From assembly GCA_964350695.1 (NCBI GenBank), contig CAYGKM010000003.1:88275-152274 (forward strand): a DNA stretch of 64,000 nt. The letters run 5' to 3'. The notes below the pieces were generated by a model. It had not been told where the DNA came from and did not search any database. It saw only the letters and a program-made list of their open reading frames with translations. The position numbers were made by a program, and so were the translations under genes. This DNA comes from TMED27 sp964350695 (GTDB taxonomy: Bacteria; Pseudomonadota; Alphaproteobacteria; Micavibrionales; Micavibrionaceae). Positions 54,937 through 63,957 of the stretch are shown in pieces; position 1 is the first letter of the stretch; each line of letters opens with the position of its first letter.

Positions 54937-56130
54937 ATGAACTCCCGATACGATGTAATTATTATTGGCGCAGGCGCCGCAGGATTAATGTGCGCCCTTA
55001 CCGCAGGTCAAACTGGGCGCAGCGTTTGGCTTGTTGACCATGCAACCAAGATTGCCGAAAAAATCAGAATTTCCGGCGGCGGCAGATGCAATTTCACAAA
55101 TCTGCATGTGCGCCCCGAAGCCTTTCTTTCAGGCAACCCGCATTTTTGCAAATCTGCGCTCAAACAATATTCTCAGCATGATTTTATAGCTTTGGTTGAA
55201 AAACACGGCATAAAATACCACGAAAAAAACCCCGAAAACGATCTCGGTCAACTTTTTTGTGATGGCTCGGCGCAACAAATCATCGATATGCTGCTCAAAG
55301 AATGCGAAAACGCAGACGTGAAACTGGATATGGGCACGGAAGTACTGGCGGTGTTCAAAACCCCTGATGGCTTCGCGCTTGAAACCTCGCGGGGCCAAGC
55401 GCAATGTGCGTCCCTCGTCATCGCCACTGGCGGCCTATCAATTCCCAAAATCGGCGCTACGCGCTTCGGCTATGACATCGCGCGGCAATTCGGCATAAAC
55501 GTGTATGACACCTACCCCGCGCTTGTGCCGTTTACCTTCCAAACCACAATCCTCGAGCGCTGCAAAACCCTAAGCGGTTTGGCCTTGGACGCCATCGTCA
55601 CATGCGGCAACACATCCTTCCGTGAAGGCTTGCTCTTCACCCATCGCGGCCTCAGCGGCCCTTCAATATTACAAATCTCGTCCTACTGGAAAGAAGGTGA
55701 CGAAATCGCCGTAAACCTTGCCCCGGACAACGATATGTTCGCGTTTTTTAAGGAACGCAAACAAACAAACCCCAAACAAGATATCGAAACCGCGCTTTCG
55801 CATGTTGTGCCCGCGCGCCTCGCCGAAAGCGTTTGCGAAACAGAGCGCATCGTCGGTCGCCTCGCCGACCTGCCTGATAAAACCATCCAAAAATTGGCCG
55901 CCGCCGTAAATAACTGGCGCATAAAACCCGCAGGAACCGAAGGATACCGCACCGCCGAGGTTACATTGCGCGGCGTGGACACAAACGAATTATCGTCCAA
56001 AACCATGGAATGCAGCGCCCATAAAGGCCTGTTTTTTATCGGCGAAGTTGTGGATGTTACGGGGCATTTGGGCGGCTATAACTTCCAATGGGCATGGTCA
56101 TCAGGCTATGTTGCCGGAATCAATGTTTAA
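54937..56130 (+). CDS. NAD(P)/FAD-dependent oxidoreductase, HI0933/BaiN family
   Basis: The 397-residue flavoprotein has the dinucleotide-binding motif VIIIGAGAAGLMCAL at its start, the family signature ISGGGRCNFTN (near residue 45) and the C-terminal GEVVDVTGHLGGYNFQWAWSSG that closes the FAD site. BaiN of this family reduces bile-acid enones, but for most members the substrate is unknown. I chose the ATG at 54937, which places the nucleotide-binding fold at the N-terminus. It is followed 9 bp later by the ArsC-like gene, probably in one operon. Confidence 0.9.
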   Translation: MNSRYDVIIIGAGAAGLMCALTAGQTGRSVWLVDHATKIAEKIRISGGGRCNFTNLHVRPEAFLSGNPHFCKSALKQYSQHDFIALVEKHGIKYHEKNPENDLGQLFCDGSAQQIIDMLLKECENADVKLDMGTEVLAVFKTPDGFALETSRGQAQCASLVIATGGLSIPKIGATRFGYDIARQFGINVYDTYPALVPFTFQTTILERCKTLSGLALDAIVTCGNTSFREGLLFTHRGLSGPSILQISSYWKEGDEIAVNLAPDNDMFAFFKERKQTNPKQDIETALSHVVPARLAESVCETERIVGRLADLPDKTIQKLAAAVNNWRIKPAGTEGYRTAEVTLRGVDTNELSSKTMECSAHKGLFFIGEVVDVTGHLGGYNFQWAWSSGYVAGINV

Positions 56131-56139
56131 GAGATAAAA

Positions 56140-56481
56140 ATGACCACGATTTACGGCATCAAAAATTGCGACACCATGAAAAAAGCCTTTAAATGGTTGG
56201 ATGAAAACGGCGTGGATTATACCTTCCATGATTACAAAAAAGACGGGCTGGACGAGGCGATTTTGAAACAAGCCCTTGCCGAACATGGCTGGGAAAACGT
56301 AATCAACCGCCGCGGGACGACGTGGCGCAAACTCCCCGATGACGTTCAAAATTCAATGGATGAACGCGGCGCGGTTAAAATCGCCAATGAAAACCCAAGC
56401 ATCATAAAACGCCCGCTTCTGGCCCATAACGGCAAAACATATTTGGGCTTCAAGTCAGAGACCTATTCAAAGATCTTTTAA
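56140..56481 (+). CDS. ArsC/Spx/YffB family thioredoxin-fold protein
   Basis: The 113-residue protein has the YffB-type start TIYGIKNCDTMKKA, with one Cys (Cys10) in the position of the ArsC catalytic Cys, and the INRRGTTWRKL and IKRPLL segments of the ArsC-like fold. YffB-like proteins are probably glutathione-dependent reductases; true arsenate reduction is not implied. It is translated just after the flavoprotein and converges with the acyltransferase gene. Confidence 0.88.
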   Translation: MTTIYGIKNCDTMKKAFKWLDENGVDYTFHDYKKDGLDEAILKQALAEHGWENVINRRGTTWRKLPDDVQNSMDERGAVKIANENPSIIKRPLLAHNGKTYLGFKSETYSKIF

Positions 56482-56483
56482 AC

Positions 56484-58430
56484 TTATTCTGACTTAAAAA
56501 TAGCCGCCGCTGCCCGGTGCCCGCTATCCTTCAGCGCCGCGCCGAACATGCGCGCCCCCTCAACCGTCCAATGATGATTATCATAAACAACAAGGCCGTT
56601 ATCCGCGCTTAAAACAGGGCATTTAAACCCGTCACAAAACACATCGAAAATATTCACGAAAATAACGTCTTTATCCGCCAGACCCGTTTGCAGCTCCTCA
56701 AGAATCTGCGTGAGATAAATGACATGCTGCGCGCCGATCACAAACTCCGCGAAACCTTCATAATCCACAAATTTTTCCATATATTTTGCTACTAAAGTCG
56801 GCGCATGATCATACGCCATCTTCGGCCCGAAAACGACAATCGGAGCGTCCGTAAGAGTTCGAATTCCATCAACCGCGCTAATAAAATCCGGCACGCCTTT
56901 GGGCTGCCAATATGGTGAAAACACGACCACCTCGGAGTTTTTAAAATCATCGGAATGTAAAAGATCTTGATAGGTTTTTATGCACCCCCGCCCATTCTCA
57001 TCATCCGTTTCTTTGCCTTCAAAAATATAATCCCTACCCATATACCCCTGGCATTCGGCAGAAATGACAAGGCGTTTAAAAACATATTTCGGAGTATTAA
57101 GCTCAATCGCATTGAGCATGTCATTGGCAAAACTATCCCCGATAATCACGCCCCTGGCCACGTTTCGATCATAAAACCCGCTTTCCTCGCGCTCCACCCG
57201 CAGGGCTTCAGACGCAATCCTTAAACCTTCCGTATCCTTCAGCGCCGCCTTCACATCCGCAGGCAATCGCCATGATCGCTCGTTTATCGGCTCCGCCAAG
57301 CGCGGCGCAAGCAAGAGCAAAATAAACGCCCCCATCAACGCATATGAAGAGGGTTTCTTATGCCAGCGCGCGTCTGAAGGCTTTTTCCTGAACGGCATTT
57401 CGATAAAAAAATACATAAATGTCGCGACCAAAACAGACGCCGCAAAAATCAAAACCTGATCAAAAGCTTTTAAATCCGCTGTTTGCCCATATTTGTAAAA
57501 AACAATTAATGGCCAATGAATGAGATAAAATGAATACGAAATCAGGCCGACGCCAACGGCAATCCTGTTTCTGAATATCAGCCCGCAATATTTCGCGCTT
57601 CCGCCCAATATTACCAGCGCCGCCCCCAAGCAAGGCACAAGCGCGGCAACGCCCGGGAACGGCTGTTTATCAGTATAAAAAAGCGCAGAATAAAGACACA
57701 AAATCAGCCCCGTAATGCACAGCGCCTCCAGCATCAAATTGCTCTGCGGCTTCAAACGCATGCCCCAAACGCACAGCGCCCCGATCACAAATTCAAACAC
57801 CCGAAACGGCAAAAGATAAAACGCCGCATCCTGATTAATTTTCAACATCACTTGCGAAGCGGCCAGCGACGCTAGCCCGACCACAATCAAAATTGGCAGC
57901 GCAAAACGCTTGAGATAAAGGCGGGTTTTAAATCCCAAAATCAGCATTAAAAACGCGGGCCAGAGCAAATAATACTGCTCCTCTATCGCCAAAGACCACG
58001 TGTGAAGAAGCGGCTTAAAATGCGAATCAATATCGAAATATCCGGCCTCATTGAAAAAGAAATGATTGGAAAAGAAAAACAGCGCCCAGACGCTGGAATC
58101 ACTCAAACGCTGCATATGTTCCTGCGAAAGCAAAAACGTGCCCAGCGCAAAAGTAACAACCAAAGTAAACGCAATCGCAGGGAAAAGCCGCCGAACGCGG
58201 CGCTCATAAAAATCAAAAAAGCTGAAACGGCCCTCTTCAATGGCGCGCATAATATTGCGAGAAATCAAAAACCCGCTAATAACAAAGAACATATCAACAC
58301 CGACATAACCGCCGCTTACGTCCGAAACACCCAGATGAAATAAAACCACGCTTAACACTGCAAGCGCCCGCAAACCGTCTATTTCACGTTTATAGTCATG
58401 GGAAAGATGCGCGGTGATATTCAAATGCAT
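56484..58430 (-). CDS. Membrane acyltransferase 3 with C-terminal SGNH domain (OafA/OatA-like)
   Basis: The 648-residue protein has about ten transmembrane helices of the acyltransferase-3 family, starting REIDGLRALAVLSVVLFHLG (catalytic His) and including FKPLLHTWSLAIEEQYYLLWP. An extracytoplasmic SGNH hydrolase-like domain (about residues 385-640) has the GDS block IIGDSFANDML and DNHHWT near the end. Such proteins O-acetylate lipopolysaccharide, exopolysaccharide or peptidoglycan. No glycan operon surrounds it, so the acceptor cannot be predicted. Confidence 0.9.
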   Translation of the reverse strand: MHLNITAHLSHDYKREIDGLRALAVLSVVLFHLGVSDVSGGYVGVDMFFVISGFLISRNIMRAIEEGRFSFFDFYERRVRRLFPAIAFTLVVTFALGTFLLSQEHMQRLSDSSVWALFFFSNHFFFNEAGYFDIDSHFKPLLHTWSLAIEEQYYLLWPAFLMLILGFKTRLYLKRFALPILIVVGLASLAASQVMLKINQDAAFYLLPFRVFEFVIGALCVWGMRLKPQSNLMLEALCITGLILCLYSALFYTDKQPFPGVAALVPCLGAALVILGGSAKYCGLIFRNRIAVGVGLISYSFYLIHWPLIVFYKYGQTADLKAFDQVLIFAASVLVATFMYFFIEMPFRKKPSDARWHKKPSSYALMGAFILLLLAPRLAEPINERSWRLPADVKAALKDTEGLRIASEALRVEREESGFYDRNVARGVIIGDSFANDMLNAIELNTPKYVFKRLVISAECQGYMGRDYIFEGKETDDENGRGCIKTYQDLLHSDDFKNSEVVVFSPYWQPKGVPDFISAVDGIRTLTDAPIVVFGPKMAYDHAPTLVAKYMEKFVDYEGFAEFVIGAQHVIYLTQILEELQTGLADKDVIFVNIFDVFCDGFKCPVLSADNGLVVYDNHHWTVEGARMFGAALKDSGHRAAAAIFKSE

Positions 58431-58627
58431 GAACTGCTGGCCGTTTTGAAAATAACAATGCCTATAGAAATAGGCCTAAACTCATATCTATCCCATAAAG
58501 CATTAATTTTCAAACACTTAAGACAGCGATAATAGCTTAAAACCATAAGCACATATCACAAATATAAGATTTTACCTTGTGTCAAAAATTTTAATATGGT
58601 TAATTTCACTAGCACTTGGAGGTTTTT

Positions 58628-58849
58628 ATGTCTAAAAAAAATGATAGCTTATTTAAAAAATGGCACGTTGCCGTCTTCGCTCCCGCTGGCGCAGCGCTTT
58701 ATTTGGCAAGTCCTTTTGCGTCCGATGAAATAAAAGATAGAACAACCCGCCCCGCACAAGCAGCCATTTGTGACTTTACCGATGGTCGTGTTTTTTCCGG
58801 TTCATGCGAAACGACAGAAGAGACACTTACACTCAAAAATCCTTCTTGA
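58628..58849 (+). CDS. Small secreted or membrane-anchored protein, unknown
   Basis: The 73-residue product has a basic N-terminus and one hydrophobic stretch (WHVAVFAPAGAALYLASPFA) that may be a signal peptide or anchor, then a short tail with two Cys residues (AAICDFTDG, SGSCETT) that could form a disulfide. The ATG at 58628 has a strong GGAGG 5-6 nt upstream, which supports a real gene despite the small size. It converges with the next gene with 1 bp between the stop codons. No family recognised. Confidence 0.6.
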   Translation: MSKKNDSLFKKWHVAVFAPAGAALYLASPFASDEIKDRTTRPAQAAICDFTDGRVFSGSCETTEETLTLKNPS

Positions 58850-58850
58850 A

Positions 58851-59201
58851 CTACCACTGATCGCCGGCAGATGGCGCGCTCGCCGTTTCGGTTAAAGCTT
58901 GTGTAAATTCACCTGCACCCTGAAGCGCTTCAACGCCGCCGGCAGCACCGCCAAACATTTTCCCAAGCCCCAAAAACCCGTCCGCAACAGACGCGCCCAC
59001 TATCGGAATATCCGCCCTCAATATTTCCGAAATTGGTTCTTGAACAGATTCAATAAAGAATGCACCTTCCGCGAGCTCATGAAACATCACAAAATCAAAT
59101 GCCGCCAGAATTGTGAAACCAAAAGCAATGGACAGCCCCGCTTTCGCAGCAAAACCGAAAACTTTTTTAAGGCTCAAGCCGCTTTTTTTCTCATCAGCCA
59201 T
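58851..59201 (-). CDS. Small membrane protein of unknown function
   Basis: The 116-residue product has a charged N-terminus, a transmembrane helix (GLSIAFGFTILAAFDFVMF) and a second, weaker Gly/Ala-rich hydrophobic region (VGASVADGFLGLGKMFGGAAGG). No domain is recognised. It is divergent from the secreted protein gene at 59307 and shares with it an intergenic region with two Fur-type boxes, so it may be iron-regulated. The ATG has only an A-rich stretch upstream. Confidence 0.6.
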   Translation of the reverse strand: MADEKKSGLSLKKVFGFAAKAGLSIAFGFTILAAFDFVMFHELAEGAFFIESVQEPISEILRADIPIVGASVADGFLGLGKMFGGAAGGVEALQGAGEFTQALTETASAPSAGDQW

Positions 59202-59223
59202 TGATTTTTTTCTATTGTGTAAT

Positions 59224-59238
59224 TAATAATCATTCGCA
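59224..59238. promoter_or_regulatory. Fur-type box 1
   Basis: TAATAATCATTCGCA matches the 15-bp palindromic Fur core TGAGAATCATTCTCA at 12 of 15 positions. It lies 23 bp upstream of the minus-strand start codon at 59201. Confidence 0.45.
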
Positions 59239-59278
59239 ATTGACATTCGGCGATCATCTGAATAATGTCAATAGCAAA

Positions 59279-59293
59279 TGATAACTATTCTCA
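59279..59293. promoter_or_regulatory. Fur-type box 2
   Basis: TGATAACTATTCTCA also matches the Fur core at 12 of 15 positions and is itself nearly palindromic. It ends 13 bp before the ATG at 59307, where a bound repressor would block transcription or early elongation. Confidence 0.5.
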
Positions 59294-59306
59294 ATTAGAG
59301 GTCTCT

Positions 59307-59840
59307 ATGTTCAATATTGGTGGTAAAGCTTCCGGCGCGCTGGCCGGTTTATTCTTATTAACGGGGCAAGCTCCTGCGCATGCCCAAAACAAAGAACCGG
59401 TCTCGATCGGACAATATTGTGAAATGCAAGCCTCTGAAAACCCCGCTGTAGTTCACAGAGATTACACACCATTCAGAAAATCCTTCGTCGATGTGGCCGT
59501 GAACTCACAAGTTTATGGGGACATTACACTGACTGATTTTAACTGTGAAACACTCGTCCCTGTTTGCCAAACACGCGGATTTGCATCAACAAAGGGGACG
59601 CTGTCCTCGGTCCATGCCGGATTAGGAGATTACAATAATACTGACGACCCGGCTGTCGCAGAGGCCATAAGGCTTTTGGGAAGAAACAGCACAATAGTCA
59701 CGCCTGATTACGCGGCAAGCAGCGGCGCTGTTAGCCATCTGCGCAAAAGTCATGGTCTGCAATTATACGTAGACGGCGACATCGGCCCCGTAACAAAACA
59801 AATTTACGGCGCATGCGCGGCGCAACTTATAAGAGAATAA
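59307..59840 (+). CDS. Secreted protein with peptidoglycan-binding-like C-terminus
   Basis: The 177-residue product has a signal peptide (GALAGLFLLTGQAPAHA, cleaved before Gln-Asn) and three or more Cys in the mature part. The C-terminal stretch GLQLYVDGDIGPVTKQIYGA resembles the repeat of the PG_binding_1 fold, so it may bind the cell wall in the periplasm. I chose the ATG at 59307 because AGAGG lies 5 nt upstream; an ATG at 59265 would put the second Fur box inside the gene. It is followed 10 bp later by the 1131-residue gene, probably in one operon. Confidence 0.65.
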   Translation: MFNIGGKASGALAGLFLLTGQAPAHAQNKEPVSIGQYCEMQASENPAVVHRDYTPFRKSFVDVAVNSQVYGDITLTDFNCETLVPVCQTRGFASTKGTLSSVHAGLGDYNNTDDPAVAEAIRLLGRNSTIVTPDYAASSGAVSHLRKSHGLQLYVDGDIGPVTKQIYGACAAQLIRE

Positions 59841-59850
59841 AAACAATAAA

Positions 59851-62800
59851 ATGTATGATGGTGTGCCTAGCGTGTCTCAAATTGAAAAAGAAAGCGCAAC
59901 CCAAATAAGCGGCGAAGCAAAAAGCGCCTATGGTCTGCGCAACCATTTTTTCGTGCCCAATGACCTGAAAGCCATAGCAAAACGCTACGGCATTACGGTT
60001 AAGGGAAAACGTGACGGCCTGCGAAGAACCCCACAATTCGAAATTTCATCCATTCACGGAGATGAAGCGCTCGATAAACTCATCACGCCTTTTATACAAG
60101 ACGGGAACAAAGTCTTAAGCCGCAAAGATCTTAGGAGCTTTCTATCCTTTCTTAAACAACCCGTTGGACAAACACTCCCGAAACACCAGCGCCTCTTGGG
60201 GCACGGCCTCACCCGCTTCGCAACAACGGGCTTAACCGAAATTCCAGAGTTCGTAGACGAAAAACTACAAGATGCAAAAAGCCTTGAATGCCACGAAAAA
60301 GGCGAACGTAAAATGAAAGAAGATGACGTGTGGTCATCCGAAGCTGAATTCTGGAACGCAAAAGAAGATGAAGACATCGTATCCGCAATTCCCGGCACAT
60401 CTTATGATCCTGAAAGGGGCTTTGTCTTACAAATAGACGCCAAACTTCAAAACCCTTCATTATTTGAAGGTGAAAACCAGCAACAGCTAGCCGGCGCCTT
60501 CTGGAATCTTGTCGATGAAGCCACAAACGGCCGGTATCAGGGACAAAGACCGGATGAAATTGCTTTCACCGCACAAGAATTAAAAACATTTTATAATCTT
60601 GCGCCTCAGCATAATGATTTTGCTCTTGGTTTAAAAATGGCGCAGATCGAAGAAAAAACGCAAGCGCGCCTCGCAAATATTCAAAGCAACGCCGCCGCGC
60701 TAAAAACAGATCTACGCTTCCAAACAGCCTTAAGCCAAAAGGGCTTCGGCGTCTCCCCCCGCGACAAACTTGATAATATTGCCGCCGCAACTTCTGCGCT
60801 AACCCCCATTATCTCTTCAGAAGTCATGTTTGATGCATGGCGGCACTCTCACTTTACAGAGCGCTTAATGGGCCTATCCGATCCTTTAAACCGAATCATG
60901 GAAGAATACGCTGTCGTTCAAATGACGCTCGCAAAGCTCCATGAAACCGGCCTTGACAGCCCCGCCGAGCTTCAAGCGGTTATAAACGAATTCAGACCTC
61001 TCTTTTCATTTTCTGCAGAGCTTGCCGCTTCCGTAGAAACCGCCTCCGCCCAGAAAAAGAAGCACCTCAAGCGCTACGGCGAGGGCGCCCTATCAGACCT
61101 CACCCAAAACGCAAAAGAGCTGCAAAGCATCTTTGAGCAAGCCTCCGTCAACGGAACATCGTCCGCAGAACATGACGCTCATTATGAAGAAGTTCTAAAC
61201 TCCGTCCGCAACGTTTTTGGCCAAAACGGTAATATTGTTACCCAACAAGCCGTCGGTTATGTCGACATGATGAAAGGGTTCTGGGTCAGCGCCGCCAGAT
61301 CCGCAGCAGACAACCCGGCTGTTTTTGCCATGATCGCAGGCTTCATCGGATACGCCTATCAAATGAAATATGGTATGGACGCACAGCTTAATCTGGAATC
61401 AGCAGACACCATCATGAGCACAGTCCAGGCCTCCGTAGATCCTGATTCTGCCTCTAATAACGGCTACTGGGGTGACGGCGCGGTAACGGGTGACATATCG
61501 ACCCAACCTTTTTCAGCGGAAGAACTCGCGTCTTTCGAAAGAATTGGCGAAGCAGAGGTAAAAGAAGCCATCAAAAACGGCGCCGACTGGTGCACCATGC
61601 AAAGCTTTTGCCACTATAATACACTCCTGCCTCCAATCATCATGGACCGCCTTGATCCTGCAGTTAGCGGATATCTAAAATTCCGCCATATTGTCGGCGC
61701 GGAGATTATCGCGGGCAATGCCATGAAAGTGCAAAGCCTTGCGCCGCAGGGACTTGAAGCGCTTTACACATCCGTCAATATTCCCGTTGATGACAGCTCC
61801 ACATGGGTCAGCGTTTCTGAAAGCACGACACACACAACCGGAAAACTGATTGTCGATGCAAACATGTTCCAAGATGGTTCACATGCCACCATGCTTGGTT
61901 ACGGATCAGCGCGCGTAGCGGCCCGCGGTCCCGTCGCCTTCAAACAAATGGGAAGCTTGGCTTCCGAATTTATTAACCCTGTCGCCCGTTTGGGAAGCGC
62001 ACCTTTAGGATTCGCAAAGCGCACAGCCCTTCAAGGCACGGCAATGGGTTTAATGCTTTCACGCATGCATGACACCTCCTCCAAAGTTGCATCAAAAATC
62101 ACCCCTCCTGCGCGGCTATCACAAAGGCTCATGGATGTGTGCGTTCATAATAAATCTCCCGCACATCCCTTCGCCTTAGAAGATAACGCGCAAGAATCAA
62201 ACACCTCGGAACGCGCCCTGTCCAATTTCATTCCTGCGAAAATTTCGCTCGGTATGTGGGCATATGGTGCATGGAAAAAGAAAATCGAAATTACAGGTCA
62301 AAACATTACAGCCCTGAAAGGCGGGTTAAACACTCTTGCCCTGACTCTTGATTATTCTGCAAATGATGTCGGAATCTCCCGCGACAAATATAAGGAATTT
62401 TTAAAACAGGCATTAATATCCGTTGAAGAGGCTCTGGAAAGCTACCAAACCGCCCCAACCAGCGAAAACAAAGCGCTTTTGCAAAAAGCATTGGATGGAA
62501 ACCTGCAGCACCTTATCGGCGCGGAACTTCAATATTGCAACTCAGACGAGATTTACACCGCTTTGTTCCCCAAAAAATCAGCCGCCATTGATATAAGACG
62601 CCGCGGCGTTTTTAAACGGCATGCTGAAAAGAAAGAAGGGAGAATTGGCCGTTCTGATTTCAGAAAAGACGTTTTCAATAAAGCACTTCACCCGCAAAAC
62701 CGCGCAGCAAAGCCTGAAAAAATTGCAAGCCTGCAGTCTTTAAAGTACTTGGGCGGCGGCGCTTTAGGTGGCTTCAGATCAGCCAAATCAGGCTTGGCAG

Positions 62801-63246
62801 GTGTCTTTAGCTATGCAGGCGATGCCGTTGTTTTTGTGGCCCGTGAGGGCATCCAGGAACCCATAAGCCAACTCCCTGCCAAAAAACGCTTGGCACAAAC
62901 CTTCCTCGCCGTATCTACCATAGGCTTAGGCGCAGATATGATCGCAGGCGTTGATTCAAGCGTGGTTTCTGCTGCCGCTTCCGCGGGCGCCGCCGCCTCA
63001 AGCGCCGCAATTTCAGGTGTAATTGGCGCTATGCTAAACCTTCCTCAGGATTTAATGCTCCACACCGCCGCTGTAGGGTTTTCAGGCGCAGCGCTCGGAC
63101 TGCCCTATTATTACGGTGTAAAAAGAGGTGCATATCCGATGGGGTCAGCCTTCAAAGAAAAGGCTACCGGTCTTAAAGACAGCCTGTCTCGAATTCGCAA
63201 AAAACCACCCCACCAATCCGAAAACCCTCTGGAAGCCCGTCTGTAG
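59851..63246 (+). CDS. Large protein of unknown function (1131 residues)
   Basis: No family recognised. The N-terminal 460 residues are mostly helical and charged, with no signal peptide. Around 485-505 there is a hydrophobic stretch (NPAVFAMIAGFIGYAYQMKYG). The middle (510-700) has a Ser/Thr-rich part with Cys residues (ADWCTMQSFCHYN). The C-terminal 170 residues have Ala/Gly-rich hydrophobic segments (VVSAAASAGAAASSAAISG, LHTAAVGFSGAALGLPYYYG) that look like membrane or amphipathic helices, then a basic tail. The layout of a large helical body plus small-residue hydrophobic helices recalls secreted effectors or pore-forming proteins, but this is only an impression. It is the second gene after the Fur-type boxes. 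Confidence 0.7.
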   Translation: MYDGVPSVSQIEKESATQISGEAKSAYGLRNHFFVPNDLKAIAKRYGITVKGKRDGLRRTPQFEISSIHGDEALDKLITPFIQDGNKVLSRKDLRSFLSFLKQPVGQTLPKHQRLLGHGLTRFATTGLTEIPEFVDEKLQDAKSLECHEKGERKMKEDDVWSSEAEFWNAKEDEDIVSAIPGTSYDPERGFVLQIDAKLQNPSLFEGENQQQLAGAFWNLVDEATNGRYQGQRPDEIAFTAQELKTFYNLAPQHNDFALGLKMAQIEEKTQARLANIQSNAAALKTDLRFQTALSQKGFGVSPRDKLDNIAAATSALTPIISSEVMFDAWRHSHFTERLMGLSDPLNRIMEEYAVVQMTLAKLHETGLDSPAELQAVINEFRPLFSFSAELAASVETASAQKKKHLKRYGEGALSDLTQNAKELQSIFEQASVNGTSSAEHDAHYEEVLNSVRNVFGQNGNIVTQQAVGYVDMMKGFWVSAARSAADNPAVFAMIAGFIGYAYQMKYGMDAQLNLESADTIMSTVQASVDPDSASNNGYWGDGAVTGDISTQPFSAEELASFERIGEAEVKEAIKNGADWCTMQSFCHYNTLLPPIIMDRLDPAVSGYLKFRHIVGAEIIAGNAMKVQSLAPQGLEALYTSVNIPVDDSSTWVSVSESTTHTTGKLIVDANMFQDGSHATMLGYGSARVAARGPVAFKQMGSLASEFINPVARLGSAPLGFAKRTALQGTAMGLMLSRMHDTSSKVASKITPPARLSQRLMDVCVHNKSPAHPFALEDNAQESNTSERALSNFIPAKISLGMWAYGAWKKKIEITGQNITALKGGLNTLALTLDYSANDVGISRDKYKEFLKQALISVEEALESYQTAPTSENKALLQKALDGNLQHLIGAELQYCNSDEIYTALFPKKSAAIDIRRRGVFKRHAEKKEGRIGRSDFRKDVFNKALHPQNRAAKPEKIASLQSLKYLGGGALGGFRSAKSGLAGVFSYAGDAVVFVAREGIQEPISQLPAKKRLAQTFLAVSTIGLGADMIAGVDSSVVSAAASAGAAASSAAISGVIGAMLNLPQDLMLHTAAVGFSGAALGLPYYYGVKRGAYPMGSAFKEKATGLKDSLSRIRKKPPHQSENPLEARL

Positions 63247-63256
63247 ATATGGAAGA

Positions 63257-63269
63257 AAAATGGCGGTGC
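63257..63269 (+). repeat. 13-bp copy of the tRNA-Ser 3' end (possible attachment site)
   Basis: AAAATGGCGGTGC here repeats exactly the sequence at 63945-63957, which covers the CCA, discriminator and start of the acceptor strand of tRNA-Ser plus flanking bases. The two copies bracket the 187-residue gene in direct orientation. Confidence 0.4.
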
Positions 63270-63326
63270 AGAACATCAAAATTGCCTTATTAAGAAATAA
63301 AGGACAACCAAAAGGAACCACCAACA

Positions 63327-63890
63327 TTACGCCCGAAGTGATCCGCCCTTATATGCGCTAAAATCTACATAGGGTTTAATAATATCTGGTAGTGCATTAG
63401 TTGTGTTGTTGATTAAATAAATGTGCTTGTTTATTTGATCAATATAATTTTCATCTATGTTTCGCGATTCTAGCGCTAATATACAAGCAATGAGAGGTTC
63501 CAATAGGCTTTTCCTGATTTTTGTCTCAATATCTTCCCCGAAAAGACTCCGAACCTTTATAAAGTCGATTTTATCAAGAATGTTTTTCATTTCTTCCAAT
63601 TTTAATTTTAGTCTGTCTTTGTCATTCTCGCCATAATCAGGAATACCCCCATGATGGTTTTTACCAAATTCAAAAAGCACATCCCATATTTTTAATCTTT
63701 GATCTAAAAGCTGTAACCGTAATTGTTCTTTTGCAAATCTTTCACCACGTCTGGAAAGCCAAAGCGAAACCCATACAGCGCCTACAGTTCCAATCGCAAT
63801 AAGCCAATCATCTGTCGACCCTTGCCAAAAACACGAATGAATAATTGATTCATGCGCGCTTTTAATTTTTAAAATGCTATCCTTATCCAT
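63327..63890 (-). CDS. Membrane-anchored protein of unknown function beside tRNA-Ser
   Basis: The 187-residue product has one transmembrane helix near the N-terminus (DDWLIAIGTVGAVWVSLWLS) followed by a helical cytosolic part (ERFAKEQLRLQLLDQRLKIWD). This layout is common in accessory and prophage-associated hypothetical proteins. The ATG at 63890 has AAGG 9 nt upstream; a longer frame would read into the tRNA gene and is rejected. It lies 58 bp from tRNA-Ser, and base composition is more AT-rich than the housekeeping genes. Together with the repeat at 63257 this suggests acquired DNA. Confidence 0.65.
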   Translation of the reverse strand: MDKDSILKIKSAHESIIHSCFWQGSTDDWLIAIGTVGAVWVSLWLSRRGERFAKEQLRLQLLDQRLKIWDVLFEFGKNHHGGIPDYGENDKDRLKLKLEEMKNILDKIDFIKVRSLFGEDIETKIRKSLLEPLIACILALESRNIDENYIDQINKHIYLINNTTNALPDIIKPYVDFSAYKGGSLRA

Positions 63891-63944
63891 TATAAAATAC
63901 CTTGCGGTCTCAGCGTCTCTTGATGAATTAGAAAACCATTTAAG

Positions 63945-63957
63945 AAAATGGCGGTGC
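63945..63957 (+). repeat. 13-bp repeat at the tRNA-Ser 3' end
   Basis: This is the second copy of AAAATGGCGGTGC, overlapping the 3' end of the tRNA gene, 688 bp from the copy at 63257-63269. Confidence 0.4.

Noticed and set aside
56140..56481. Arsenate reductase
   Set aside because: The protein has the YffB-type single-Cys motif and no arsenic-resistance neighbours.
58851..63246. Toxin-antitoxin or contractile injection system
   Set aside because: No antitoxin-like DNA-binding gene, sheath, tube or baseplate protein is recognisable; only unassigned proteins are present.
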